In this document: one piece after another, positions 32,170-41,372 of the stretch
How positions within the stretch are numbered: position 1 is the first letter of the stretch
Layout of the letters: each line of letters starts with the position of its first letter
Assembly: GCA_947648875.1 (NCBI GenBank)
Contig: CANSPM010000020.1
Location: 1 to 59,431, forward strand
Direction: 5' to 3'
DNA from: an uncultured Lachnospiraceae bacterium
GTDB lineage: Bacteria; Bacillota; Clostridia; Lachnospirales; Lachnospiraceae
DNA: 59,431 nt
Program-made: the position numbers and the translations under genes
The notes under the pieces: model-generated
The model's database searches: none
Seen by the model: the letters and a program-made list of their open reading frames with translations, nothing else
What the model was told of the DNA's origin: nothing

Positions 32170-35109
32170 TCAATTATTCTTTTGCTTCGCACCCCGTCCG
32201 TCCATTGCGCGATAATAGGCCCGCATCACAAAAAGTACCACCATCACCGGCAGTTTGCGGGACCATCCGCCACATTTTGCCCATCTCACCAACCGGGCCA
32301 GAGACTCTCTTCTTTTTTCCTCCGATATATCATATTTATCCAAAAAGAGAAGTAACAAGTAGAAAAATCCCGCAATCATGGCTACAGTCGCGTATAATTC
32401 CAAAATACCGCTATCTGAAGTCCTGGGTTCTGCGTCCCTCGGCGCATCGACCGGGAGACTGTTCCACAGCAGAACGGGATCAACTTGATTGTCTGTCGGC
32501 GGCTGTAAGATTTCTCCGCCGGGGGGAACGCTCTCGTTGCCACTATCAGGAACAGAAGGGCTGCCGCCGCTTTCGCTGCCAGGATTATCATTGCCCGGCA
32601 CAGAGGGGTCTTCTCCTCCCGGATTATCGTTTCCCGGCACAGAGGGCTCTCCTCCCGGATTATCGTTCCCTGAGACAGATCCACCTCCTGGATTATCATT
32701 GCCAGAAACCGAGGGAGTGCCGCCGTCTCCTTCTCCGCCACCGCTTCCTTCTCCGTTTCCGCCGCCGTCTCCGCTTCCGCCGCCGTCTCCGCTTCCGCTC
32801 CCTTCTCCTGATGCGGGAATGGACTCCGTTTTTTCCATTCCACAAACTGTGCAATTGTAACTCATAACGCCTGACTCAGATGTGGTGGGTTCTTTTGTGA
32901 CGGTTCCTTCGCCCCACGTGTGAGTTGTCGCGTCACTCTTTCCCCCACAGGAGCATTCATGCCAGTGACTGGTTTCATCGCCCTTCCACTCCTCACCATA
33001 ACTGTGAACATGTTTTTCCAATATATTGGCTCCCAGAGATCCCCAGGCCGCCTTATATGTATCTTCACTGCCGCCGGGAACCACTATTCCCTTGGATGAA
33101 TTTTCCACAAACTTGCAGTTATCAAACACAGAAGCCCCCAAAGACGGCGGTGTTGTTCCCTGCATCACCAGCTTTTCCAGAGAACTGCAATCCGAAAACG
33201 CACTATCTCCTATACTCTGGAGATTCGGCGGAAGAGTGATCTCAACAAGAGAAGAGGCGTGCTTAAACGCCAGACTCCCAATGCTGGTCACGGTGTCGGG
33301 AATGGCAATATATTCCATATCACAACATCCACTGAACGCATCGTTCGGAATATTGGTGACGCCGCCTTGAATCAGAACATTCTTCACGTCTGGAAATTTT
33401 CCCTCTGCCCTGCCGCTTGATGTCCAGTCATCCATTCCCACCTGGCTAGATATTGTAAGATTTCCGGCCCCATCCAGAATCCATCCCCTGTCCGGCAACG
33501 GCGGCAGTTTGGCAATGGGAATGATTCCCTCTTTCCCTGCCGAATATCCGCCATACTTGACGTTAACAGCCAACTTTAGAGAACCCTCGGTGTCTACGGT
33601 TGCATTCCCTAAAAATTCAAACTCCGCTATTGTAATATTTGAATTAATATGAAAATAGCCGTCTATCGCATTTTTTACTGCATCCCGTATCTCTTCCTGT
33701 GTTGTATCATTGGTTACCTTCAACGTATCAAAAATTTCCTGTAGTTTCATGTCCAGTGCTTCCTGTGTAAAGCCTGGCTGCTCCCCCTTAATATGTTCTC
33801 CGAAAACACCTCCCGCCGCTTTGTACGCATCCTCGCTTCCCGGCGGAACCACAATTCCTTCACTGCTTGCAGAATCTGTGACAAACTTACAACCGTCAAA
33901 AACAGAATTTCCTACAGCCGGCGGCGTAGTCCCCTGCATGATTACCTTATCTAAAGAGCCACATCCCGAGAAAGCCCCCTCTCCTATGCCCTGTAGATTG
34001 GGGGGCAGAGTTACTTCACGCAGGGATGAGTCTCCCGCAAACGCATAGTCTCCTATATCCGTGACAGTGCCCGGAAGGGAAACAGAATTCAAATTGCCGC
34101 AGCCGTTGAAAGCATTGTCCGGAATCACTGTTACTCCGTCCTGAATCACTATATTGTTCACTGCCTGCATGTTTCCATCTGTCCTGCCGTTTTGCACCCA
34201 GTCTTCCATCCCCGCCTGGCTGGTAATTATCAGATTACCATAATCATCTAACATCCAGCCCTTGTCCTGTCCAATGGAAAGTTGAGGTATCTCTACCGCA
34301 TATTGCCCTACAAAAAAGTCACCACCAACCGTAATACGTACATCAAATTCAATACGGCCCTTATTGTTTATAGTAGCCTTTACACGATCAAACATGGTTA
34401 TGTTTGCAGTTGAATCCATCTGGAAATAATCATCCAATCCCTTTTTAATATACGCTTCAAACCATTCTTTTGTGGTTTCATTTGACACTGGAGCTGTGGA
34501 GACAATTCGTTGAAGCTGCTCTTTAAACTCCTCCTGCAATATTTCATCCATTCTCTTGGACCAAGATGCATATGCGTATTGTGTGGACATAATTGCTTGC
34601 TTAAAATCAAAAGCTGTTCCCGCATTGTTTTTCCACCCCGTAAAGACATAGCCCGTCTTATGAGGAGGTACAATAGCCTCTATTATTGCTCCCCGCAATG
34701 TATACACCGTATCTAAAAGAGCATCGCCATCCACAAAATAAACGGGGCACAACGTATATAATGGAGACTCATCACTAAACTTGGCCGGAATACTTATTCC
34801 CCTGTAGTCCTCCAGACCGATTACCCAATAGTATACCTGATTTCCCTGTTTTACCTCGGCCACTTCACAAGTCATCACATTATCATTTATAGTCCTTGTC
34901 GGAATCCATGTTTGAGTTGGTGTAGCGCTTTCCCACAACGCAACATCTACTATTACGTCCTCAATATTGCCCTCCAAAACCGTCAGCCGAATACGCGCCG
35001 TCTGCGCTGTTTCAGCCGCCTGCGTCCCTGTTGTCATCCCCACACAAAGCACCGCTGAAAGTAACACTGCCAAAGCCTTTCGCCAAAAGCTGCCCTTTCG
35101 CTTTCTCAT
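32170..35109 (-). CDS. Secreted BspA-type LRR surface protein, duplicated module
   Basis: A 979-residue surface protein. A signal peptide (RKALAVLLSAVLCVGMTTG, cleavage after TQAA about residue 32) is followed by an Ig-like region and an InlB-type repeat (GYVFTGWKNNAGTAFDF). Then comes a module of about 260 residues present twice: a helical FKEQLQRIVSTA or LQEIFDTLKVTN part, a beta part ending WMLDDYGNLIITS or WILDGAGNLTISS, and BspA-like LRRs (VIPDNAFNGCGNL, SIGDSAFSDCSSLEKL). A His/Cys-rich domain (WHECSCGGKSD) precedes a stalk of five PGNDNPGG-type repeats and a transmembrane helix near residue 910 with a basic cytoplasmic tail. It is anchored by that helix, not by LPxTG. AAGGAGG precedes the start. 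Confidence 0.9.
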   Translation of the reverse strand: MRKRKGSFWRKALAVLLSAVLCVGMTTGTQAAETAQTARIRLTVLEGNIEDVIVDVALWESATPTQTWIPTRTINDNVMTCEVAEVKQGNQVYYWVIGLEDYRGISIPAKFSDESPLYTLCPVYFVDGDALLDTVYTLRGAIIEAIVPPHKTGYVFTGWKNNAGTAFDFKQAIMSTQYAYASWSKRMDEILQEEFKEQLQRIVSTAPVSNETTKEWFEAYIKKGLDDYFQMDSTANITMFDRVKATINNKGRIEFDVRITVGGDFFVGQYAVEIPQLSIGQDKGWMLDDYGNLIITSQAGMEDWVQNGRTDGNMQAVNNIVIQDGVTVIPDNAFNGCGNLNSVSLPGTVTDIGDYAFAGDSSLREVTLPPNLQGIGEGAFSGCGSLDKVIMQGTTPPAVGNSVFDGCKFVTDSASSEGIVVPPGSEDAYKAAGGVFGEHIKGEQPGFTQEALDMKLQEIFDTLKVTNDTTQEEIRDAVKNAIDGYFHINSNITIAEFEFLGNATVDTEGSLKLAVNVKYGGYSAGKEGIIPIAKLPPLPDRGWILDGAGNLTISSQVGMDDWTSSGRAEGKFPDVKNVLIQGGVTNIPNDAFSGCCDMEYIAIPDTVTSIGSLAFKHASSLVEITLPPNLQSIGDSAFSDCSSLEKLVMQGTTPPSLGASVFDNCKFVENSSKGIVVPGGSEDTYKAAWGSLGANILEKHVHSYGEEWKGDETSHWHECSCGGKSDATTHTWGEGTVTKEPTTSESGVMSYNCTVCGMEKTESIPASGEGSGSGDGGGSGDGGGNGEGSGGGEGDGGTPSVSGNDNPGGGSVSGNDNPGGEPSVPGNDNPGGEDPSVPGNDNPGSESGGSPSVPDSGNESVPPGGEILQPPTDNQVDPVLLWNSLPVDAPRDAEPRTSDSGILELYATVAMIAGFFYLLLLFLDKYDISEEKRRESLARLVRWAKCGGWSRKLPVMVVLFVMRAYYRAMDGRGAKQKNN

Positions 35110-35208
35110 AATATCCTCCTTGAACTTTCCACCGAATTGTCCGCCGCGGCCTTAAACAGCCATCCGCAAGTCTCCCCTTGACAAAGTGAGAAAAATATTG
35201 GCAATTTC

Positions 35209-35237
35209 ATTTTATGTTGTCGACGACTTTATGTCAA
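35209..35237 (-). promoter_or_regulatory. Promoter of the LRR surface-protein gene
   Basis: Consensus TTGACA (35232-35237) and TAAAAT (35209-35214) on the minus strand, 17 bp apart. Confidence 0.8.
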
Positions 35238-35428
35238 GTCAGTTGTGGGTTTTGATAGATATTTGTGCAAATTGACAGTATATTTATATAAAATAGTCAG
35301 CCATATTAATCAGCCCGGGCTTTGATGCTCAAATCCGCAATAAACGACGCCCACACTCCTTAAAAATACAATTGTCATGAACAATAAAAATACACGCCCA
35401 GCGAAAGCATCCCGGAAAACATAATATT

Positions 35429-35468
35429 AAAAGACCACATACGGAGCAATCGCCCTGTACATGGTCTT
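35429..35468 (-). terminator. Terminator of serA
   Basis: AAGACCA pairs with TGGTCTT across an inner imperfect stem and loop, followed by TTTTAAT on the minus strand, about 30 bp past the serA stop codon. Confidence 0.75.
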
Positions 35469-35497
35469 AATATATCACTACCCGGGTAATACCCTTT

Positions 35498-36661
35498 CTA
35501 TTTCACAACTCTCACCCGGAATACGCCGTCAATCTTCTCCAGCGCATCGATGATCTCCTCTGTAGGAACGCTCTCCACATCAATCATGGTGTAAGCAACC
35601 TCTCCCCGGGACTTGTTGGTCATATCGCTGATGTTGATGCCTTTTACGCCGAAGGCGGCGGTAAACTGCGTAATCAAATTGGGTTTATTTTTATGGAAAA
35701 TAGCCACACGCCCCGCCTTGGTGCAAATCCCCATGTCGCAGGCCGGGTAATTCACGCTGTTGCGGATATTGCCGTTCTCCAGATAATCCATGATCTCCTC
35801 CACGGCCATCACCGCGCAGTTGTCCTCTGACTCCTCCGTGCTTGCGCCCAGATGCGGAATCACGATGCATCCCTTCTGCCCCGCCGTGATGGGATTGGGG
35901 AAATCGGATACATAGCGGGCGATCTTACCGCTCTGCAAGCCCTCCAGCACGTCCTTCTCATTGGCCAGCAGATCTCTCGCAAAGTTCAACACCACCACGC
36001 CCTCTTTCATCTTGGCGATAGACACCGCATTGATCATACCCCTGGTATTATCCAGCAATGGCACATGAATGGTAATATAATCACAGTCCGCGTAGATGTC
36101 ATCCACATTCAGCACATGTTTTACGGAGCGGCTCAGATTCCAGGCTGCATTGACCGACAGGTAAGGGTCATAGCCGTACACTTCCATGCCCAGTGCCACA
36201 GCGGCGTTGGCCACTTTCACGCCGATGGCTCCCAGGCCTATGACGCCCAGCTTCTTGCCCATAATCTCCGTCCCGGCGAAGTTTTTCTTCTCTTTCTCCG
36301 CCGCCTTGGCGATGTCCGCGTTGTCTGCGGAAGCCTTAACCCAGTCAATGCCGCCGATTACATCCCTGGCCGCCAGCAGCATGCCCGCCAGTACCAGTTC
36401 TTTTACGCCGTTGGCGTTAGCGCCGGGAGTATTGAATACCACCACGCCTTTCTCCGCGCATTTTTCCAATGGAATATTGTTTACCCCTGCCCCTGCACGC
36501 GCCACGGCCAGCAGCCCTGCGGGGATCTCCATCTCATGCATGGAAGCGCTGCGCACCAGAATGCCGTCGGCCTCCTGCGCATCCGCCGTGATCTGGTATT
36601 TATCGCTGAAATTCTTAAGTCCCACATCGGCGATGGGATTCAGACAGTTAATTTTATACAT
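35498..36661 (-). CDS. serA: D-3-phosphoglycerate dehydrogenase, ACT-containing
   Basis: A 387-residue NAD-dependent dehydrogenase that oxidises 3-phosphoglycerate in the first step of serine synthesis. It has VARAGAGVNNIPLEKCAEKG and GVVVFNTPGANANGVKEL (substrate region), GKKLGVIGLGAIGVKVANAA (Rossmann loop), VLNFARDLL and VIPHLGASTEESEDNC (catalytic His). It ends in a short ACT domain (INISDMTNKSRGEVAYTMID). It lacks the intervening ASB domain, the usual form in Clostridia. RBS is GAGGAGG, and it follows serC in the same direction with a 159-bp gap. Confidence 0.96.
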   Translation of the reverse strand: MYKINCLNPIADVGLKNFSDKYQITADAQEADGILVRSASMHEMEIPAGLLAVARAGAGVNNIPLEKCAEKGVVVFNTPGANANGVKELVLAGMLLAARDVIGGIDWVKASADNADIAKAAEKEKKNFAGTEIMGKKLGVIGLGAIGVKVANAAVALGMEVYGYDPYLSVNAAWNLSRSVKHVLNVDDIYADCDYITIHVPLLDNTRGMINAVSIAKMKEGVVVLNFARDLLANEKDVLEGLQSGKIARYVSDFPNPITAGQKGCIVIPHLGASTEESEDNCAVMAVEEIMDYLENGNIRNSVNYPACDMGICTKAGRVAIFHKNKPNLITQFTAAFGVKGINISDMTNKSRGEVAYTMIDVESVPTEEIIDALEKIDGVFRVRVVK

Positions 36662-36820
36662 CAGGCAATCTCCTCCTCAACCTATACTTACGTCCGCTAT
36701 AATCTGACATGAAACACAGCTCACAGGCACAAATCCCTTTGCATCAGCCGCAAATCTTATGGCTCGTGAGTATATGTACATATCTGTAATACCACACTGT
36801 TACGCCATCCGGCAGTATCA

Positions 36821-37906
36821 TCATTTCCTGTTTTCTGCTTCAAACTTTTTCATGAACTCCACCAGCTTCTCCACACCCTCAATCGGCATGGCGTTATAGA
36901 TGGAAGCTCTCATACCGCCCACGGTCCTGTGACCTTTCAGATTCTCAAACCCCGCCGCCTTGGCTTCTTTGACAAATTTCGCATCCAGTTCCTCGTCGCC
37001 GGTGACAAAGGGCACATTCATCAGGGAGCGGTCCTCCTTGCGCACCGTGCCTTTAAAGAGTCCGCTCTGGTCCAGGAAGTCATAGAGGATCGCCGCTTTC
37101 TTCTCATTGTAGGTCTTCATGACTTCCAGGCCGCCCTGTCTCTTAAGCCACTTAAAGACCTTGCCGCAGATATAAATGCCGTATGCGGGCGGCGTATTGT
37201 ACAGGGAACCATTGTCCGCATGGATTTTGTACCGGAGCATGGTGGGCGTGCCGGGAAGTACATCCTCGGTGATCAGGTCCTCCCGGATGATCACGATCAC
37301 CACGCCCGCAGGGCCTATATTCTTCTGCACACCCCCATAGATCACCCCATATTTGGTCACATCCACGGGCTCGGACAGAAAACAGCTGGACACATCGGCC
37401 ACCAATGTCTTCCCCTTAGTGTTGGGCAGGGTCTTAAACTTGGTTCCGTAAATCGTATTGTTCTCACAGATATACACATAGTCCGCATCCTCACTGACGG
37501 GCAGATCTGAACAGTCGGGAATATAGGAGAAGGTCTGGTCCTCCGAGGAGGCGATCTTGTTGGCCTTCCCGTAGATACATGCCTCCTGATAAGCCTTCTT
37601 GGCCCATTGGCCGGTCACGATATAATCCGCCACCCCGTTTTTCATCAGATTCATGGGAATCATGGCAAACTGCTGGCTGGCACCGCCCTGTAAAAACAAC
37701 ACCTTGTAGTTGTCGGGGATGTTCATCAGTTCCCGCAGATCAGCCTCCGCCTCCTGGATAATTGTCTCATAAGCCTTGGACCTATGACTCATCTCCATCA
37801 CGGACATTCCGGTTCCCCGGTAATCCAACATCTCCTCCGCAGCTTCTTTCAGTACTTCCTCAGGCAAAACTGCCGGGCCTGCCGAAAAATTGTAAACTCT
37901 TGACAC
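36821..37906 (-). CDS. serC: Phosphoserine aminotransferase
   Basis: A 361-residue PLP enzyme converting 3-phosphohydroxypyruvate and glutamate to phosphoserine. The start MSRVYNFSAGPAVLPEEVL is diagnostic; GTGMSVMEMSHRSKAYE, FLQGGASQQFAMIPMNL and ADVSSCFLSEPVDVTKYGVIYGGVQKN (PLP lysine in the last segment) follow. It begins with GTG, 8 bases after AAGGAGG. It is upstream of serA; no serB lies nearby. A 232-base leader precedes it from the promoter at 38145-38173. Confidence 0.96.
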   Translation of the reverse strand: MSRVYNFSAGPAVLPEEVLKEAAEEMLDYRGTGMSVMEMSHRSKAYETIIQEAEADLRELMNIPDNYKVLFLQGGASQQFAMIPMNLMKNGVADYIVTGQWAKKAYQEACIYGKANKIASSEDQTFSYIPDCSDLPVSEDADYVYICENNTIYGTKFKTLPNTKGKTLVADVSSCFLSEPVDVTKYGVIYGGVQKNIGPAGVVIVIIREDLITEDVLPGTPTMLRYKIHADNGSLYNTPPAYGIYICGKVFKWLKRQGGLEVMKTYNEKKAAILYDFLDQSGLFKGTVRKEDRSLMNVPFVTGDEELDAKFVKEAKAAGFENLKGHRTVGGMRASIYNAMPIEGVEKLVEFMKKFEAENRK

Positions 37907-38138
37907 TTCTTTTTCCTCCTTATTTCAGATCTTTGCGGATTCTCTTCAAACATCCGGCCTGGAAAATCAGTCTCCCATCCCCCTGCGGACCTGTGCACCT
38001 TGGTCACCCTGACATATGGCTGGATTTTCCTTTCTGTCCTGCAATGCCGCCCGATTACAACATGTACAGTACAGAAAAAGAAAATCTCAGCGTCCGTCAA
38101 TATATGTACCGTTCCGGGAATCCGTCACCCCATATGAT
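37907..38138 (-). promoter_or_regulatory. Long structured leader of serC
   Basis: The inferred transcript has a leader of about 232 bases. An exact 8-bp stem (37961-37968 with 38023-38030) encloses about 54 bases that contain a GACC/GGTC hairpin and several GG runs. No T-box signature (AGGGTGGTACCGCG) and no known riboswitch core was seen. It may be an unrecognised cis-acting RNA controlling serine synthesis, or simply a long UTR. Confidence 0.4.
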
Positions 38139-38144
38139 TCACCT

Positions 38145-38173
38145 ATTTTATCTCTAATCTATGCTTTAGTCAA
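38145..38173 (-). promoter_or_regulatory. Promoter of serC-serA
   Basis: TTGACT (38168-38173) and TAAAAT (38145-38150) on the minus strand with 17-bp spacing, about 28 bp after the end of the L,D-transpeptidase gene. Confidence 0.75.
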
Positions 38174-38200
38174 CTACTTTGTTAAAATACTGCCCATCCG

Positions 38201-39601
38201 TCAGTAAAACATAATAACCGGCGTTCCCTTTTCCACCTGTTCATACAATTCCCCCATCACCTCCGGGGGTGTGTTAATACAGCCATGGGAACCGTTTGTA
38301 AGGTAGATCTCTCCGCCAAAATCCCTGCGCCAGTCCGCGTCATGTATCCCTATATTTCCAACCACCGGCATCCAGTATTTCACGGGACTGGCATATCCCT
38401 CCCCTCGGAGAATGCGGTTTTTCTGCTTGGCATATACAAAATTGATCCCTTCCGGGGTATTCCATCTGCGGCGGGCGTTTCCTGTGACCACATCCACGGA
38501 TATCAGACACTCGCCGTCCCGGTAATAGTACATGCGCTGCTGCCCCATATCCACTTCGATATAGGTAGCGCCGATATCATCCAGGCCTCTGCAAAAACCC
38601 TCCTGCAAATAGGCAGGTTTACGCGTCAAGGGTTCATTCCGCTCATGGAGCAGTTCCTCCGTAAGAAATTTCACCTCCGCCTCCACATCCAGCTGTGTGC
38701 CATAGGTCTTATAAGCCACCTGCACCACCCGGCCTTCGGTGGTCTGGAAATCCCTGGAAGTGCCCACCGTGTCATACTGCTCCGCCAGCTGCTCCACCCA
38801 TTCCCTGACATGGCCTTCGCTGATTAAAAGTTCCTCTCTCTCCCAGACAGGATATCCCGCGCTGTCTTTTTGTAAGAACGAAGCCATGATCTCCGGCGTC
38901 AGTTCCATCTGCTGCGCCCCCATGTCATAGATCAGATTGCCCTACAAAAAGGATTGTAACTTTGCATAACGCATTCTTTGCAGCAAATCCGCCTCTGTAT
39001 CCTCCAGGTCTTCGTAACAATCCCCCTGACGGACCTGCACCTGGTAGATTCCGCGTTCCACACACTGCTGTACATAGTCGCAGAGTTTTTCCGTGTCTAA
39101 CCGGCTTCTTTTCCCGTCGTAAAGAATGTAGGGGAACTCCCCCTCCCGCCCTGTCCGGATTTCCACCGCCATGCTTTTCTCCCGATCCTCACGCACCCAG
39201 TCCATACCTGCCACCAGTTCACGGAGTTTCTCATGACTCCAGCTGGCCTGGGGGAACATATGCTGCTGTGTCATCTCCTCCTGACGCAGCCAGGCGCTCT
39301 GCCTCCTGCGCAGGTACGCCTGCAAACTGTCTGTATAATCCACACGATAATCCGCCAGGGACAGATCCAGCGGCCAGCTTTGCCCCTCCCCGTCTATGAT
39401 CGTCAGTTCCGGGATTTCCATATTACGCACCAGTTCGCCGTTTACCTCTTCCACCGTCATGCCGGTACAGTATATGCCGTTGATCCATGTATTTACCACA
39501 AAGGTCCTGCCATAGTACCAGGTCAGGGCCAGAAAACCGCCCAGAGTCACAAAAGTCATGCACAAAATAGTCAGCAGGCATATGCGAAGCATCTTTTTCA
39601 T
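38201..39601 (-). pseudogene. L,D-transpeptidase interrupted by one in-frame TAG
   Basis: Two frames, 39601-38942 and 38923-38201, are in the same phase and separated only by a TAG at 38942-38944 plus 18 bases. Read through, they give a 466-codon protein of the usual form: N-terminal transmembrane helix (LTILCMTFVTLGGFLAL), a peptidoglycan-binding-4-like domain (GMTVEEVNGELV), and a YkuD catalytic domain with GIHDADW and the active-site SHGCINTPPE. The enzyme would cross-link peptidoglycan at 3-3 positions. There is no clear ribosome site for restart at the ATG at 38923, and the restarted product would lack the export signal. Either a fresh nonsense mutation, amber readthrough, or a sequence error. 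Confidence 0.85.
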
Positions 39602-39683
39602 CGTAAATCACCATCACGCCGAAAAGGCTGCCCCTTCCCGACCCCCTCTGTGCGGCAAGATTCTGTCAGCTGCCGCAATGCCG

Positions 39684-41351
39684 CTACAGGTCATCCCCGT
39701 CAAACACCTCATTGATGGGCGCTCCTGCGGGCACCATGGGAAATACCTTGTCGTCCTCCGGAATCACACACTCAATCAGTACCGGAACTTTCAGGGCCAG
39801 CGCCTCCTTGAGCGCGGGGGCAAACTCCTCCTTTTCCGTCACCCGGATCGCTTTACACCCCAGTCCTTCCGCCACTTTACAGAAATCCACTTTATCATTT
39901 AAAACCGTCTGGGAATATCGCTTTCCATAAAAAAGAGTCTGCCACTGACGCACCATCCCAAGCACATGATTGTTGATTACCACCTGTATGATGGGAATAT
40001 TGTAACGGCTGGCGGTGGCAAGTTCGTTCATATTCATGCGAAAGCACCCGTCGCCGGCGATATTGACACAGATCTTATCCGGCTGCCCCACCTGCGCGCC
40101 GATGCAGGCCCCCAGACCGTAGCCCATGGTCCCCAATCCCCCGGATGAGAGGAATGTACGGGGCTGTGTATAATGATAATACTGAGCCGCCCACATCTGA
40201 TGCTGCCCTACATCGGTCGTGATAATAGCCTCCCCCCCTGTGATCCTGTCAATCTCCTCAATCACATAGGGGCAGGACAGCTTGTCTTTGTCGTATTTAA
40301 GCGGATACTTGCTCTTTAAATCCTGAATCTGCTTCATCCATTCAAGATGCGTCTGCGGCTCCAGCTTTTCATTGATAGCGCGGAGCACATCTCTCAGATC
40401 TCCGATCAGAGAGGCATCCACTCGTATATTTTTGTTGATCTCCGCCACATCAATATCAATGTGAAGAATTTTGGCGCCTTCCGCAAACTTTTTGGGATTA
40501 CCGGTTACCCGGTCCGAAAATCTGGCACCCAGAGCGATCAGCAGGTCGCACTGGCTCACGCCCAGATTGGACGTCTTGGTTCCATGCATACCGATCATAC
40601 CGGTATAGCGGGGGCTGTTGCCGTCAAACGCCCCCTTCCCCATCAGCGTGTCGCAGACCGGAGCGTCCGTCAGTTCCGCAAAGCGGGCCACCTCCTGAGA
40701 CGCGCCGGAGATCACCGCCCCGCCGCCCAGATAGATATAGGGACGGCTGGCCTGGCTGATCAGTTCCACCGCCCGGTCAATCTCCTGTAGCGTGAAGCGA
40801 TTGACCCTCTCCATTTCCCGGGGCCGGGCCGGTGTATACTCGCACAGTGCCGCCGTCACATCCTTGGTGATATCCACCAGCACCGGGCCGGGCCGTCCGC
40901 TTCTGGCGATGTGAAACGCCTTGCGCAGGGTATCCGCCAGAATCTCCACATTTTTAACAATATAGCCGTGTTTGGTGATGGGCATGGTCACTCCGGCGAT
41001 ATCCACCTCCTGAAACGTATCCTTGCCCAGCAGGGGGAGATTTACATTGGCGGTGATGGCCACCATGGGCACGGAATCCATATAGGCCGTGGCGATTCCT
41101 GTCACCAGGTTGGTGGCGCCGGGACCGCTGGTAGCCATGCAGACACCCACTTTTCCCGTTGCCCTGGCATAGCCGTCCGCCGCATGGGCCGCCCCCTGTT
41201 CGTGACTGGTGAGCACATGCCGGATTTCACTGCTGTGTTTATATAAAGCGTCATAAATGTTCAGAATCGTGCCGCCGGGATAGCCAAATACGGTGTCCAC
41301 GCCCTGTTCTTTCAGACATTCTATTACGATCTCTGATCCTGTCAACTGCAT
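39684..41351 (-). CDS. ilvB: Acetolactate synthase large subunit
   Basis: A 555-residue thiamine diphosphate enzyme making acetolactate or acetohydroxybutyrate for branched-chain amino acids. The N-terminal block MQLTGSEIVIECLKEQGVDT with GYPGGTILNIYDALY includes the catalytic Glu (THEQGAAHAADGYAR). The cofactor motif is GDGCFRMNMNELATASRYN followed by NNHVLGMVRQWQ. The length is that of the biosynthetic, FAD-containing type. The start follows GGGGAGG. It is 21 bp downstream of ilvD. No ilvN small subunit or ilvC is adjacent. Confidence 0.95.
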   Translation of the reverse strand: MQLTGSEIVIECLKEQGVDTVFGYPGGTILNIYDALYKHSSEIRHVLTSHEQGAAHAADGYARATGKVGVCMATSGPGATNLVTGIATAYMDSVPMVAITANVNLPLLGKDTFQEVDIAGVTMPITKHGYIVKNVEILADTLRKAFHIARSGRPGPVLVDITKDVTAALCEYTPARPREMERVNRFTLQEIDRAVELISQASRPYIYLGGGAVISGASQEVARFAELTDAPVCDTLMGKGAFDGNSPRYTGMIGMHGTKTSNLGVSQCDLLIALGARFSDRVTGNPKKFAEGAKILHIDIDVAEINKNIRVDASLIGDLRDVLRAINEKLEPQTHLEWMKQIQDLKSKYPLKYDKDKLSCPYVIEEIDRITGGEAIITTDVGQHQMWAAQYYHYTQPRTFLSSGGLGTMGYGLGACIGAQVGQPDKICVNIAGDGCFRMNMNELATASRYNIPIIQVVINNHVLGMVRQWQTLFYGKRYSQTVLNDKVDFCKVAEGLGCKAIRVTEKEEFAPALKEALALKVPVLIECVIPEDDKVFPMVPAGAPINEVFDGDDL

Positions 41352-41372
41352 GCGATATACCTCCCCATGTCC

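Larger units (their letters stand above)
35110..35497. other. Intergenic region: LRR-gene leader and serA terminator
   Basis: About 390 bp holding the LRR-gene promoter (35209-35237) with a 100-base leader, an AT-rich gene-free stretch (35240-35425), and the terminator downstream of serA. No further open frame has a ribosome site. Confidence 0.7.

Noticed and set aside
32580..32720. Regular repeats resembling a CRISPR array
   Set aside because: They encode the GNDNPGG stalk of the LRR surface protein, keep the reading frame, and vary in unit length; no cas genes are present.
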